Origin: DATIYW01 sp035517415
GTDB lineage: Bacteria; Acidobacteriota; Thermoanaerobaculia; Thermoanaerobaculales; Thermoanaerobaculaceae
DNA: 49,625 nt
Direction: 5' to 3'
Assembly (NCBI GenBank): GCA_035517415.1
Contig: DATIYW010000263.1
Coordinates: 1-49,625 of the forward strand
Positions 17,006 to 24,088 of this stretch are shown piece by piece. The first letter of the stretch is position 1. Each line of letters starts with the position of its first letter. Position numbers and translations under genes: made by a program. A model generated the notes under the pieces. It made no database searches and was not told where the DNA came from. It saw only the letters and a list, made by a program, of their open reading frames with translations.

Positions 17006-17257
17006 ATGGAAGACAACGTCAAGACGGTCGAGATCCTGGGCTCGGGCTGTGCGCGCTGCGAGGAGACCTATCGCGTCGTCAGGCACGTCGTCGAAGAGGC
17101 GGGGCTGGCTTGCGAGGTCGTCAAGGTCGAGTCGTACCAGCGCATGGCCCAACTCGGCGTGATGGCCACCCCCGCCGTGGCGATCGACGGCGGCGTTGTG
17201 CTCGCGGGGCGCGTACCCAAGGCCGAGGAGATCCGCCAACTGCTCGGTCTCCGCTGA
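17006..17257 (+). CDS. thioredoxin-3-type small redox protein
   Basis: An 83-residue thioredoxin-fold protein of the 'redox-active disulfide protein 2' group. The active site is GSGCARCEETY (Cys-x2-Cys), followed by the strand CEVVKVESYQRMAQLGVMATPAVAIDG (cis-Pro in ATPAV) and GRVPKAEEIRQLL. These mini-thioredoxins are often paired with DUF318 permeases, as here (11 bp after it). It could hand electrons to ArsC or handle the thiol-bound substrate of the permease; neither is shown. GAAGGAGCG precedes the ATG. It closes the arsenic operon, with a GC hairpin just after the stop. Confidence 0.9.
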   Translation: MEDNVKTVEILGSGCARCEETYRVVRHVVEEAGLACEVVKVESYQRMAQLGVMATPAVAIDGGVVLAGRVPKAEEIRQLLGLR

Positions 17258-17261
17258 ATGC

Positions 17262-17289
17262 GGCGCCGGATGATGGCCTTCCGGGCGCC
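17262..17289 (+). terminator. hairpin at the end of the ars operon
   Basis: GGCGCC-GGA (17262-17270) pairs with TCCGGGCGCC (17280-17289) with a single bulged base and a 9-nt loop, beginning 4 nt after the thioredoxin stop codon. There is no T-run, so it may act as a 3'-end stabiliser. Its position fits the end of the rightward operon before the leftward zinc-ribbon gene. Confidence 0.4.
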
Positions 17290-17320
17290 CCTGAAGACGG
17301 GGTGACTGCGCGAGACGGTG

Positions 17321-17428
17321 CTACTTCTTCGTGAACTGGTCCTTCGGCGCCTTGCACTTCGGGCAGGCCGCGGGGCGGCAGCGCCCCGCCACTTCGGTCT
17401 TGCACTTGCCGCAGACCCAGGTCGGCAT
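17321..17428 (-). CDS. 35-residue rubredoxin-like zinc-ribbon protein
   Basis: A very short gene. The product begins MPTWVCGKC and ends APKDQFTKK, with cysteines at positions 6, 9, 17, 22 and 25. The two Cys-x2-Cys knuckles (VCGKC and CPKC) followed by a K-A-P-K-x-x-F tail resemble the C-terminal rubredoxin-like domain of rubrerythrins, so iron or zinc binding is likely. A GAGGAGGAA site precedes the ATG by about 5 nt, strong for this genome. The extra Cys17 is unusual. The gene lies between the converging end of the ars operon and the diverging hydrolase gene. Its function is unknown; an electron carrier or small zinc-stabilised adaptor are both possible. Confidence 0.8.
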   Translation of the reverse strand: MPTWVCGKCKTEVAGRCRPAACPKCKAPKDQFTKK

Positions 17429-17464
17429 CGGCTTCCTCCTCGAACTTCAGGATCGAACCTCGAA

Positions 17465-18400
17465 ATGAGCTTAGCAGCCTCCGCGTTGACCGGCACGATG
17501 GTCGTTCTGCTCGTCCTCGGCGGCGCCTTGCTGCTCTACCAGGCGGCGGTGATCGCCGCACTCGCGCTCGCCTGGCGCAACCCGCGCGCCGCGCCGGGAC
17601 GCACGCCGGGGGCGCTCGGCCTGCCGTTCGAGGAGGTGCGCGTCCCGACCGCCAACCACCGCTCGCTTGCCGGCTGGTGGATCCCGGCGGGAGTGGGCGT
17701 CCGCTCCGCCGTCGTCCTCGTCCACGGCTGGGGCCGCAACCGCGAGCGGATGCTGCCGTACGTCGAGATGCTCCACCCCGCGGGTTTCCACCTGCTCGCG
17801 TTCGACGCGCGCCACCACGGCGCCTCGGACCGCGACGGCCACGCCTCGATGCGGAAGTTCTCCGAGGACGTCCGCGCCGCGGTCGCCTACCTCGCGGCGC
17901 GCCCCGATGTCGACGCGGCGCGCATCGCGGTGCTCGGCCTGTCGATCGGCGGCAGCGCGGCGATCCACGCCGCGGCGCACGAGCCGCGCATCCGCGCCGT
18001 CGTCACCGTCGGCTCGTTCGCCCACCCGCGCGAGGCGATGCTGGCGATGGGGCTCGGGCATCCGCTGCTCGCCCTGGGCATGCCGCTCGCGATGCGCTTC
18101 GCCGAATGGCGCGTCGGGGTGCGGTTCGACGAGCTCGCCCCCGAGCGGCACGTGGGCCGGATCGCGGGGCGCGCCCTGCTGGTCCACGGCGAGGATGACC
18201 GCGTCGTCCCGGTCGGCGACGTCGAGCGGCTGCTGCGCGCCTCGGCCGGCCGCGCAGAGCGCTGGCGGATCGCCGGGCGCGGGCACTCCGATCCCCACCT
18301 CGAGCCGGGGTTCGCCGCGCGCGTGATCGGCTTCCTCGAGGCCGCGCTCGACCTCGAGCCCGGCACACGGCGGATGAAATCGAACGCCGGCGCTGCGTAG
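17465..18400 (+). CDS. membrane-anchored alpha/beta hydrolase
   Basis: A 311-residue alpha/beta hydrolase with an N-terminal membrane segment (about residues 11-35) and a short tether, so the catalytic domain is probably held at the inner membrane. Active-site elements: VLVHGWGRNRERM (oxyanion loop), GLSIGGSAAI with the nucleophilic Ser, HGEDDRVVP with the acid, and GRGHSDPH with the histidine. It resembles the BAAT/YqkD/FrsA-like group of esterases and peptidases; no substrate can be assigned. It is divergent from the zinc-ribbon gene across 36 bp and converges on nrdJ. There is no clear Shine-Dalgarno site. The stop codon lies at the tip of an 11-bp perfect hairpin. Confidence 0.85.
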   Translation: MSLAASALTGTMVVLLVLGGALLLYQAAVIAALALAWRNPRAAPGRTPGALGLPFEEVRVPTANHRSLAGWWIPAGVGVRSAVVLVHGWGRNRERMLPYVEMLHPAGFHLLAFDARHHGASDRDGHASMRKFSEDVRAAVAYLAARPDVDAARIAVLGLSIGGSAAIHAAAHEPRIRAVVTVGSFAHPREAMLAMGLGHPLLALGMPLAMRFAEWRVGVRFDELAPERHVGRIAGRALLVHGEDDRVVPVGDVERLLRASAGRAERWRIAGRGHSDPHLEPGFAARVIGFLEAALDLEPGTRRMKSNAGAA

Positions 18401-18409
18401 CGCCGGCGT
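18384..18409. terminator. perfect 11-bp hairpin between convergent genes
   Basis: ACGCCGGCGCT (18384-18394), 4-nt loop GCGT and AGCGCCGGCGT (18399-18409) form an uninterrupted stem. The TAG stop of the hydrolase starts in the loop, so coding sequence makes one arm. Being symmetric, it can serve both this gene and the oncoming nrdJ transcript. T-runs are absent. Confidence 0.55.
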
Positions 18410-18437
18410 CGCATCTGTCGGTTGCTCGTCGACTCGT

Positions 18438-21170
18438 CTAGCTGCAGCCGTACACCGTGCCGCAGTTGCCGCACTTGTAGCACGCGCCCGAGCGCACCAT
18501 CATCATGCCGCAGGTCGGGCAGGGCGGCGCGTCGGCCTGGTTGACGAACAGCTGGGCGGAGGCCGGGGTTTCCACCAGTCCCGGCAGCGTGGGCTGCTCG
18601 GGGGCGGGCGGCGCCGCCGGCCGGTTCTCCTCGGCGGGGAGCGGCTGCACGCCCACCGCCGCCTGCTGCTCGGGGGCGAGGAACTTCGCGGCGAGCCAGC
18701 GGAAGATGTAATCGATGATCGATTTCGCGAACGGGATCTGCGGGTTGTTGGTCCACCCCGCGGGCTCGAAGCGGACGTGCGAGAACTTGTTGACGAGGAA
18801 CTCGAGCGGCACGCCGTACTGCAGCGTGAGCGAGATCGCGGTGGCGAAGGCGTCCATCACGCCGGAGAGCGTCGAGCCCTCCTTCGCCATCGTAATGAAC
18901 AGCTCGCCCGGCTTGCGGTCCTCGTACAGCCCGACCGTGACGTACCCCTCCTGGCCCTCGACCGAGAACTTGTGGGTGATCGCCACGCGCTCGTCCGGGA
19001 GCTTGCGCCGCACCGGCTGGAAGCCGGGCTCGACCTTGACCTGCCCTGCGGCGGCGAGCGGCTGCGAGCCCTTGCAGTTGTCGCGGTAGACGGCGACCGA
19101 CTTGAGCCCGAGCTTCCACCCCTCGACGTAGAGCTTCTCGATCTCCTCCGGCGTGGTCTCCTCGGGGACGTTGACCGTCTTCGAGATCGCGCCCGAGAGG
19201 AACGGCTGCGCCGCGCCCATCATGCGCAGGTGCCCGAGCGGCGGGATGAAGCGGTTGCCGCCGATCGGCTTGAACGCGCAGTCGAAGACGGCGAGATGCC
19301 CGGCGTCGAGGCCGGGGGCGTTCTCGATCGTTCCGGTCGCCTCGAGGTGCTTGAGGATGGCGGTGCGCGTCGGCTCGTCGTAGCCGAGCCGGGCGAGCGC
19401 CCGCGGCACCGTCTGGTTGACGATCTTGATGCTGCCGCCGCCGACCAGCCGCTTGACCTTGACGAGCGCGAGGTCGGGCTCGATGCCGGTGGTGTCGCAG
19501 TCCATCATGAAGCCGATCGTGCCGGTGGGGGCGAGCACGGTCACCTGCGAGTTGCGGTAGCCGAACTGGCTCCCCGCCTGGTACGCCTCCTCCCAGCACG
19601 AGGTGGCGGCGCGCCGCAGCTCCGGCTCGACGCCGCGCGTCGGCAGGCGGTGGGCGGCGTCGCGGTGCATGCCGATCACCTCGAGCATCGGCTCGCGGTT
19701 GACCGCGAAACCGGGGAACGGCCCGAGCGCCTCGGCGATCCGCGCCGAGGCGAGGTACGCCTCGCCGCACATCAGCGAGGTGACGGCAGCCGCGTAGGCG
19801 CGGCCCTCGTCGGAGTCGTAGGGCAGGCCCTCGGCCATCAGCAGCGCGCCGAGGTTGGCGTAGCCGAGCCCGAGCGGGCGGAAGTCGTGGGAGTTGGCGC
19901 CGATCCGCGGCGTCGGGTAGGAGGCGAAGTCGACGAGGATCTCCTGCGCGAGGATCGAGACGTCGACCGCGTGGCGGAACGAGTCGGTGTCGAAGCGCCC
20001 GCCCTCGTCGGTGAACCGCATCAGGTTCAGCGAGGCGAGGTTGCACGCGGTGTCGTCGAGGAACATGTACTCCGAGCACGGATTGCTGGCGCTGATCCGC
20101 CCCGTGTTCTTGCTCGTGTGCCAGCGGTTGATGGTGGTGTCGTACTGGATGCCGGGGTCGCCGCACACCCACGCGGCCTCCGCCATCATGCGCATCATCT
20201 CGCGCGCGCGGATCCGGCTCATCACCTCGCCGGTCGTGACCGCGTGCGTCTCCCACCAGCCGTCGTCCTCGACCGCGCGCATGAACTCGTCGGTGACGCG
20301 CACCGAGTGGTTCGCGTTCTGGTACTGGATCGAATCGTACGCGCCGCCCTCCTGGTCGAAGCTCGAGGGGTAGCCGGCGGAGATCAGCACGTGCGCCTTC
20401 TTCTCCTCCTCCGCCTTGCAGCGGATGAACTGCACGATGTCCGGGTGGTCGACGTTGAGGATCACCATCTTCGCCGCGCGCCGCGTCTTCCCGCCCGACT
20501 TGATCACGCCGGCGAAGGAGTCGTAGCCGCGCATGAACGACACCGGCCCGGACGCGGTCCCGCCGCCCGCGAGCGCCTCCTTCGAGGAGCGCAGGATCGA
20601 CAGGTTGGAGCCGGTGCCGGAGCCGAACTTGAACAGCATGCCCTCGGTCTTGGCGAGGTCGAGGATCGACTCCATCGAGTCCTTGACCGAGTTGATGAAG
20701 CACGCCGAGCACTGCGGCCGCGCCTCGATCCCGACGTTGAACCACACCGGCGAGTTGAACGACACCATCTGGTGCAGCAGCAGGTGCGTCAGCTCCTCCT
20801 CGAAGGCGCGCTCGGAATCGGCGTCGGCGAAGTAGCCGCCGGTGTGACCCCAGCCGACGATCGTCGTCACCACCCGCGAGATCAGCGCCCGCACCGAGTC
20901 CTCGCGCTCCGGCGTCCCGAGCCGGCCGTGAAAGTACTTCTGCGCGACGATATTGGTCGCGGTCTGCGACCAGAAGTCGGGGACCTCGACGTCGACCTGC
21001 TCGAACACCACCGCGCCGTCGCTGCCGGTGATCAGCGCGGTGCGGCGCTCCCACTGCACGAGGTCGAAGGGATGGCGCTCCCCGTTGGTGAAGACACGCC
21101 GCACCGAGACGCCCTGCGCGTCGGGACGTCGCACCGCGGCGATGGCAAGCGATGAAGGTTCCGCAGACAT
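18438..21170 (-). CDS. nrdJ: adenosylcobalamin-dependent (class II) ribonucleotide reductase
   Basis: A 910-residue class II reductase that makes deoxyribonucleotides using adenosylcobalamin, independently of oxygen. Diagnostic segments: SFNSPVWFN, CSACFINSV, GSGTGSNLS, the barrel-loop NPCSEYMFLDD (catalytic Cys and Glu), LAPTGTIGFMMDCDTTGIEP, and the C-terminal redox end CPTCGMMMVRSGACYKCGNCG, a zinc-ribbon-like tail usual in this group. The ATG at 21170 was preferred over an ATG/GTG six codons upstream because GGAAGGGGG lies about 7 nt before it. The promoter, a 19-bp operator-like palindrome and a large hairpin lie immediately upstream. No cobalamin riboswitch or nrdA/B genes are seen. Confidence 0.97.
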   Translation of the reverse strand: MSAEPSSLAIAAVRRPDAQGVSVRRVFTNGERHPFDLVQWERRTALITGSDGAVVFEQVDVEVPDFWSQTATNIVAQKYFHGRLGTPEREDSVRALISRVVTTIVGWGHTGGYFADADSERAFEEELTHLLLHQMVSFNSPVWFNVGIEARPQCSACFINSVKDSMESILDLAKTEGMLFKFGSGTGSNLSILRSSKEALAGGGTASGPVSFMRGYDSFAGVIKSGGKTRRAAKMVILNVDHPDIVQFIRCKAEEEKKAHVLISAGYPSSFDQEGGAYDSIQYQNANHSVRVTDEFMRAVEDDGWWETHAVTTGEVMSRIRAREMMRMMAEAAWVCGDPGIQYDTTINRWHTSKNTGRISASNPCSEYMFLDDTACNLASLNLMRFTDEGGRFDTDSFRHAVDVSILAQEILVDFASYPTPRIGANSHDFRPLGLGYANLGALLMAEGLPYDSDEGRAYAAAVTSLMCGEAYLASARIAEALGPFPGFAVNREPMLEVIGMHRDAAHRLPTRGVEPELRRAATSCWEEAYQAGSQFGYRNSQVTVLAPTGTIGFMMDCDTTGIEPDLALVKVKRLVGGGSIKIVNQTVPRALARLGYDEPTRTAILKHLEATGTIENAPGLDAGHLAVFDCAFKPIGGNRFIPPLGHLRMMGAAQPFLSGAISKTVNVPEETTPEEIEKLYVEGWKLGLKSVAVYRDNCKGSQPLAAAGQVKVEPGFQPVRRKLPDERVAITHKFSVEGQEGYVTVGLYEDRKPGELFITMAKEGSTLSGVMDAFATAISLTLQYGVPLEFLVNKFSHVRFEPAGWTNNPQIPFAKSIIDYIFRWLAAKFLAPEQQAAVGVQPLPAEENRPAAPPAPEQPTLPGLVETPASAQLFVNQADAPPCPTCGMMMVRSGACYKCGNCGTVYGCS

Positions 21171-21192
21171 CCCGAATCCCCCTTCCACTAGA

Positions 21193-21211
21193 GTTCAAGT
21201 ACTACTTGAAC
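21193..21211. promoter_or_regulatory. perfect 19-bp palindrome in the nrdJ 5' region
   Basis: GTTCAAGTA (21193-21201), one central base, TACTTGAAC (21203-21211). It lies at about +5 to +24 relative to the predicted nrdJ start, a typical position for a repressor that blocks promoter clearance. NrdR boxes are 16-bp, usually paired, so this single odd-length site does not fit them; the GTTC/GAAC ends recall some LexA sites. The regulator is unknown. Confidence 0.65.
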
Positions 21212-21222
21212 TTTTCGGATCG

Positions 21223-21251
21223 AATCTAGAGCGCCCCCAATCCCTTGTCAA
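21223..21251 (-). promoter_or_regulatory. sigma70-type promoter of nrdJ
   Basis: Minus strand: TTGACA (21251-21246), 17-bp spacer, TAGATT (21228-21223); start near 21216, 46 nt before the ATG. The -35 lies inside a 13-bp palindrome CCCTTG-T-CAAGGG (21242-21254). Confidence 0.75.
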
Positions 21252-21260
21252 GGGCGGGGA

Positions 21261-21306
21261 CGCAAGATGTTGGGGCGGTCCGGGCGATCCGCCCCCAGAT
21301 CTTGTG
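21261..21306. other. long hairpin upstream of the nrdJ promoter
   Basis: CGCAAGAT..GGGGCGG pairs with CCGCCCC..ATCTTGTG around a 10-nt loop: about 16 of 18 positions pair, including one G-T. It lies just upstream of the -35, so it is outside the predicted nrdJ transcript. It could terminate a transcript entering from the HU side, or be a DNA-level protein site. TTTA follows on the plus strand. Confidence 0.5.
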
Positions 21307-21552
21307 TTTAGCGCATTTCCGGGGCAATCCGCCGCAGGGTCGTCGCGCTTTTGAACGCGAACGCCGTCCGCAAGGGTGCGGCCACGACGGTGGAACCGGA
21401 GCGGCGGCTGGCGATCCACGATCCCCCGGTCGACCGCAACGAGTGCCGCCGGCGCTTTCTGCCGCGCACCGGCCAGGGGAAGGGCGAGCGGCGACGCGGG
21501 GCATGCGCGTGGAGTCCGCTCCCACCCGCCCCGGGCGTTCCACCAACAACAA
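21307..21552. other. intergenic stretch without a recognised gene
   Basis: Between the nrdJ upstream hairpin and the HU terminator. Open frames here look like GC-driven shadows and have no homology I recognise. A small branched fold is possible at 21339-21388 (GTCGT/ACGAC closing CGCG-loop-CGCG and CCGCA/TGCGG hairpins), but GC-rich DNA produces such folds often. Confidence 0.4.
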
Positions 21553-21572
21553 GGGCGCGGAACCCCGCGCCC
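21553..21572 (-). terminator. intrinsic terminator of the HU genes
   Basis: Read on the minus strand: GGGCGCGG, loop GGTT, CCGCGCCC, then TTGTTGTTGG. An 8-bp GC stem with a 4-nt loop and a T-rich tail, 25 nt after the stop codon of the second HU gene. It is the best classical terminator in the window. Confidence 0.75.
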
Positions 21573-21596
21573 CGTCACCTACGCCTTCGCGAGCGT

Positions 21597-21884
21597 CTAC
21601 TTGGCGACCTTCTCCTTGAGCGTCTTGCCGACCTTGAACGCCGGGTAGGAGCGCGATGGGATCTTGATCGCGGCGCCCGTCGCGGGGTTGCGGCCGTGGC
21701 GCGCGGCGCGCTTGCGCACCGTGAAGCCGCCGAACCCCGGCAGCGTCACCTTGCGATGCCCGGCCAGCTCGGCGACGATCAGCCCCTTGTTGGCGTTGAA
21801 CAGGGCGTCGACCGCCTCGGCGGACTTGGCCTGGGTGAGGCCCGTCTTCTTCGCGAGCTTGGTGATCAGCTCGGTCTTGTTCAT
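21597..21884 (-). CDS. HU-family DNA-binding protein (downstream copy)
   Basis: A 95-residue HU/IHF-family histone-like protein that bends DNA as a dimer. It shows MNKTELITKLAKKTGL at the N-terminus, the core LPGFGGF and the DNA-arm GRNPATG with the intercalating proline. By my count it is identical at 63 of 95 positions to the HU encoded just upstream, so the pair arose by tandem duplication and could form homo- or heterodimers. Its ATG has AGGAGGAT 4 nt upstream, and it lies 22 bp after the first copy, in the same transcript, followed by an intrinsic terminator. Confidence 0.97.
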   Translation of the reverse strand: MNKTELITKLAKKTGLTQAKSAEAVDALFNANKGLIVAELAGHRKVTLPGFGGFTVRKRAARHGRNPATGAAIKIPSRSYPAFKVGKTLKEKVAK

Positions 21885-21906
21885 CGATCCTCCTTGCCGC
21901 GCCGGC

Positions 21907-22194
21907 CTACTTGGCCAGCTTCTCCTTCATCGTCTTGCCCGCCTTGAACGTGACGTACTTGCGTGCCGCGATCGTGATCGACTTGCCGGTGGCCGGGTTG
22001 CGGCCCTGGCGCGCGGCGCGCTTCCGTGTCGCGTACGTGCCGAAGCCGGGGATCGTGACCTTGCGTCCCGCGACCAGCTCGACGGCGACGATACCCTTGT
22101 GAGCGTTGAAGATCGCGTCGACCACCTCGGCGGACTTGGCGTGGGTGAGACCGACCTTCTTCGCGAGTTTCACGGCCAACTCTGACTTGTTCAT
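21907..22194 (-). CDS. HU-family DNA-binding protein (upstream copy)
   Basis: A 95-residue HU protein with the same landmarks as its neighbour (MNKSEL, IPGFGTY, GRNPATG, C-terminal KEKLAK). Differences cluster in the dimer body (residues 34-42) and the tip of the arm (A/K, P/A, S/K changes at 71-79), which may alter DNA affinity. GGGAGGA lies about 7 nt before the ATG. It is the first gene of the two-gene HU transcript; its promoter overlaps the start of the divergent exported-protein gene. Confidence 0.97.
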   Translation of the reverse strand: MNKSELAVKLAKKVGLTHAKSAEVVDAIFNAHKGIVAVELVAGRKVTIPGFGTYATRKRAARQGRNPATGKSITIAARKYVTFKAGKTMKEKLAK

Positions 22195-22207
22195 TCCACG
22201 TCCTCCC

Positions 22208-22234
22208 TTGAGAAGTCGATTCTTACGCTATTAT
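22208..22234 (+). promoter_or_regulatory. candidate promoter of the exported-protein gene
   Basis: TTGAGA (22208-22213) and TATTAT (22229-22234), spacer only 15 bp. The -10 predicts a start at about 22241, one base before the GTG start codon, so the mRNA would be leaderless. The -10 hexamer overlaps the -10 of the opposite-strand HU promoter by five bases. Confidence 0.4.
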
Positions 22235-22259
22235 TCGGACCGTGAACCGACTTTGTCAA
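22230..22259 (-). promoter_or_regulatory. sigma70-type promoter of the HU genes
   Basis: Minus strand: TTGACA (22259-22254), 18-bp spacer, AATAAT (22235-22230); start near 22223, 29 nt before the first HU ATG. The -35 lies within the first codons of the divergent gene. Confidence 0.7.
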
Positions 22260-24059
22260 GGGCTCGACACGGTTTTCGGCCTCCTCGTCGCCGTTTCGCT
22301 CGCCGCCACCGCGCTCGGCGCCGGGGAGCAGCCCGCAAAGCCAGCTGCGCAGCGCATTCCCCTCCACCTCGTCTCCTGGGAGCCGCGGCCGTTCGCTGAC
22401 GTGGTTGTGAACAGCCCCGACCTCGCCGCCTGCTTCCTCCTCTCGCAGGGTCTGTGGGCCGCGGTCACGCCGCCCACGGCGAGCCTCGACCAGGCCCGCC
22501 TCGAGGCTGCGCTCGGCGAGCAGCTCCGCGGCGTGACCGAGCCCGGCGCGCTCGGGGCGCTGCAGGTCTTCGTCACCGGCACGGAGAACAACGCGTGCTC
22601 GAGTGTCGCGCACGGCGGCACCGCGCTGCTGCGCCTGCCGCGCAGCGACAACACCACGGTCGAGGAGGTGGCGCGCAGTCTGGCGGCGGCGTTCCTCGTC
22701 GCCGGCTCCCGCCCGGCACCGCCGGACCCGCGCTGCGACGAGGCGGTGCTCTCGCTCGCCGAGGCGGTGGCCGACGCCGGGTCGCTCGCGCTCGCCGAGC
22801 TGCCGCCTGCGTTGCGGCCGGTCCGCGACTGGCTCGAGGCGAAGGAGGTGATGCCCGCGCTCGCCGCGCTCGCCGAGGAGTCGACCGACCTCGAGAAACC
22901 ATGGCAGGAGCGCAAGGCGAAGCTGGTCCGCATGTCCCAGGTCGGCGGCGCGAGCCCGCGCGTGGCCAACGCCGCCGCGCTCGCGGTGGAGGCGTTCGGC
23001 GACGCGGCGCGGGCGCGTCGCGCACCGTTCGATTTCCTCCTCGCCTGGGCCGCCGACGCCGGCAAGTCGTTCCCGCCCATGCCGCACCCCCTTCGCAAGG
23101 CGACCGAACGGGCGCTCGAGGCCGGCATGCCGAAGGAGAAGGACAAGGCCGAGCGCGACGCGGTCGCCCAGGACGCCCTCGCGCGGCGGATCGCCGCCGG
23201 GGTCGCCACGTTCGCCGAGGTCGGCGGCGCGGCCGGCGTGCGGGCGCGGCTCGCGCTCGCCGCGCAGGCGCGGGCGAAGGGCGCCGCCGGGATGTGCGAG
23301 TGGCTCACCGCCGTACCTCTCCCCGCGATGCGCACCGGCTGCCGCGGCGACGGTGAGGAGGGCGGTACCGTCGCGACCCGGCCGCGGCCGGGCGCCGGCT
23401 TCGACGTGGTGTGGCGTTCGGCGAGCGGCGACGAGGCGGTCGTGCTGTCGTGGCCGCGCTGGCTCCTCTTTCCCGCCGTGGCGGCGGAGCGCGGCGAGCT
23501 GTGGTTCGTCGACGAGCAGGGGCTCTGGCGCGCCGCGCTCGACGCGCACGTCGCGCCGGCGCTCGTCGTCCCCGGCGCGTTCCGTCAACTCGCGATCGCC
23601 CCGGGCGGGGCGGCGGTGGCGGCGGCGCGCTGGCCGGGCGGCAGGGTCGTGGTGGCACGCGACTCGGGCGTGTCGGAGCTCGCCGTCGACGGCCACGCCG
23701 GGCTGGCGTGGCTGGAGTCCGACCTCCTCCTCGCCGCCGACGGCGAGAAGCTGTCGCTCGCCTCGCTGCAGAACGAGGTGCGTCCCGGCGTCGCGCCGCT
23801 GCCCTGCTGCGCGTCGCTGGCGGCGCGGGGCGGTGCGGTCTTCGCCAGCGTCTCGACGCCGTGCGAGCCGGCGCTGGTGCGCGTGCTGCTGCCGGAGCGG
23901 CGCGTCGAGCCGCTCGTCAAGCTCGCCGAGCCCGCGCTCGGGCTGGCGCCGCTCGAGGGCGGCGGGGTGCTGTTCGGCGCGGCGGAAGGGCTGTGGCGCT
24001 GGCGCAGCGGCGGGCAGCCCGAGCGCGTCGGCGCGAGCCTCACGCCCGGACCGGGATAG
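22242..24059 (+). CDS. exported protein of unknown function with C-terminal propeller-like repeats
   Basis: 605 residues that I do not recognise. The N-terminus is a signal peptide: short polar part, hydrophobic VFGLLVAVSLAATALGA, cleavage probably before GEQ. Residues about 30-330 are helical, alanine-rich and contain two separated cysteine pairs. From about 370 on, short beta-type repeats appear (for example AERGELWFVDEQGLWRA, RQLAIAPGGAAVAAARWPGG, SGVSELAVDG, LFGAAEGLWRWRSGG), reminiscent of TolB-like or WD40-like beta-propeller blades. The GTG start is supported by the signal peptide directly after it and by a -10 ending 7 nt upstream; no ribosome site exists. It stands alone between the HU genes (divergent) and rsgA (convergent). 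A periplasmic binding or scaffold role is only a guess. Confidence 0.75.
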   Translation: MNRLCQGLDTVFGLLVAVSLAATALGAGEQPAKPAAQRIPLHLVSWEPRPFADVVVNSPDLAACFLLSQGLWAAVTPPTASLDQARLEAALGEQLRGVTEPGALGALQVFVTGTENNACSSVAHGGTALLRLPRSDNTTVEEVARSLAAAFLVAGSRPAPPDPRCDEAVLSLAEAVADAGSLALAELPPALRPVRDWLEAKEVMPALAALAEESTDLEKPWQERKAKLVRMSQVGGASPRVANAAALAVEAFGDAARARRAPFDFLLAWAADAGKSFPPMPHPLRKATERALEAGMPKEKDKAERDAVAQDALARRIAAGVATFAEVGGAAGVRARLALAAQARAKGAAGMCEWLTAVPLPAMRTGCRGDGEEGGTVATRPRPGAGFDVVWRSASGDEAVVLSWPRWLLFPAVAAERGELWFVDEQGLWRAALDAHVAPALVVPGAFRQLAIAPGGAAVAAARWPGGRVVVARDSGVSELAVDGHAGLAWLESDLLLAADGEKLSLASLQNEVRPGVAPLPCCASLAARGGAVFASVSTPCEPALVRVLLPERRVEPLVKLAEPALGLAPLEGGGVLFGAAEGLWRWRSGGQPERVGASLTPGPG

Positions 24060-24088
24060 GCGGCGGCGCGGCTGGGAGCGCGTCGTCC

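Noticed and set aside
12999..17257. Arsenic locus as a mobile genomic island.
   Set aside because: No insertion-sequence ends, tRNA or integrase flank it. Only a mild compositional change in the DUF318 and thioredoxin genes hints at separate acquisition of those two genes.
21193..21596. Cobalamin riboswitch or tandem NrdR boxes upstream of nrdJ.
   Set aside because: No B12-box-like GCCACTG sequence is found, the promoter lies only 46 nt from the start, and the palindrome is single and of odd length.
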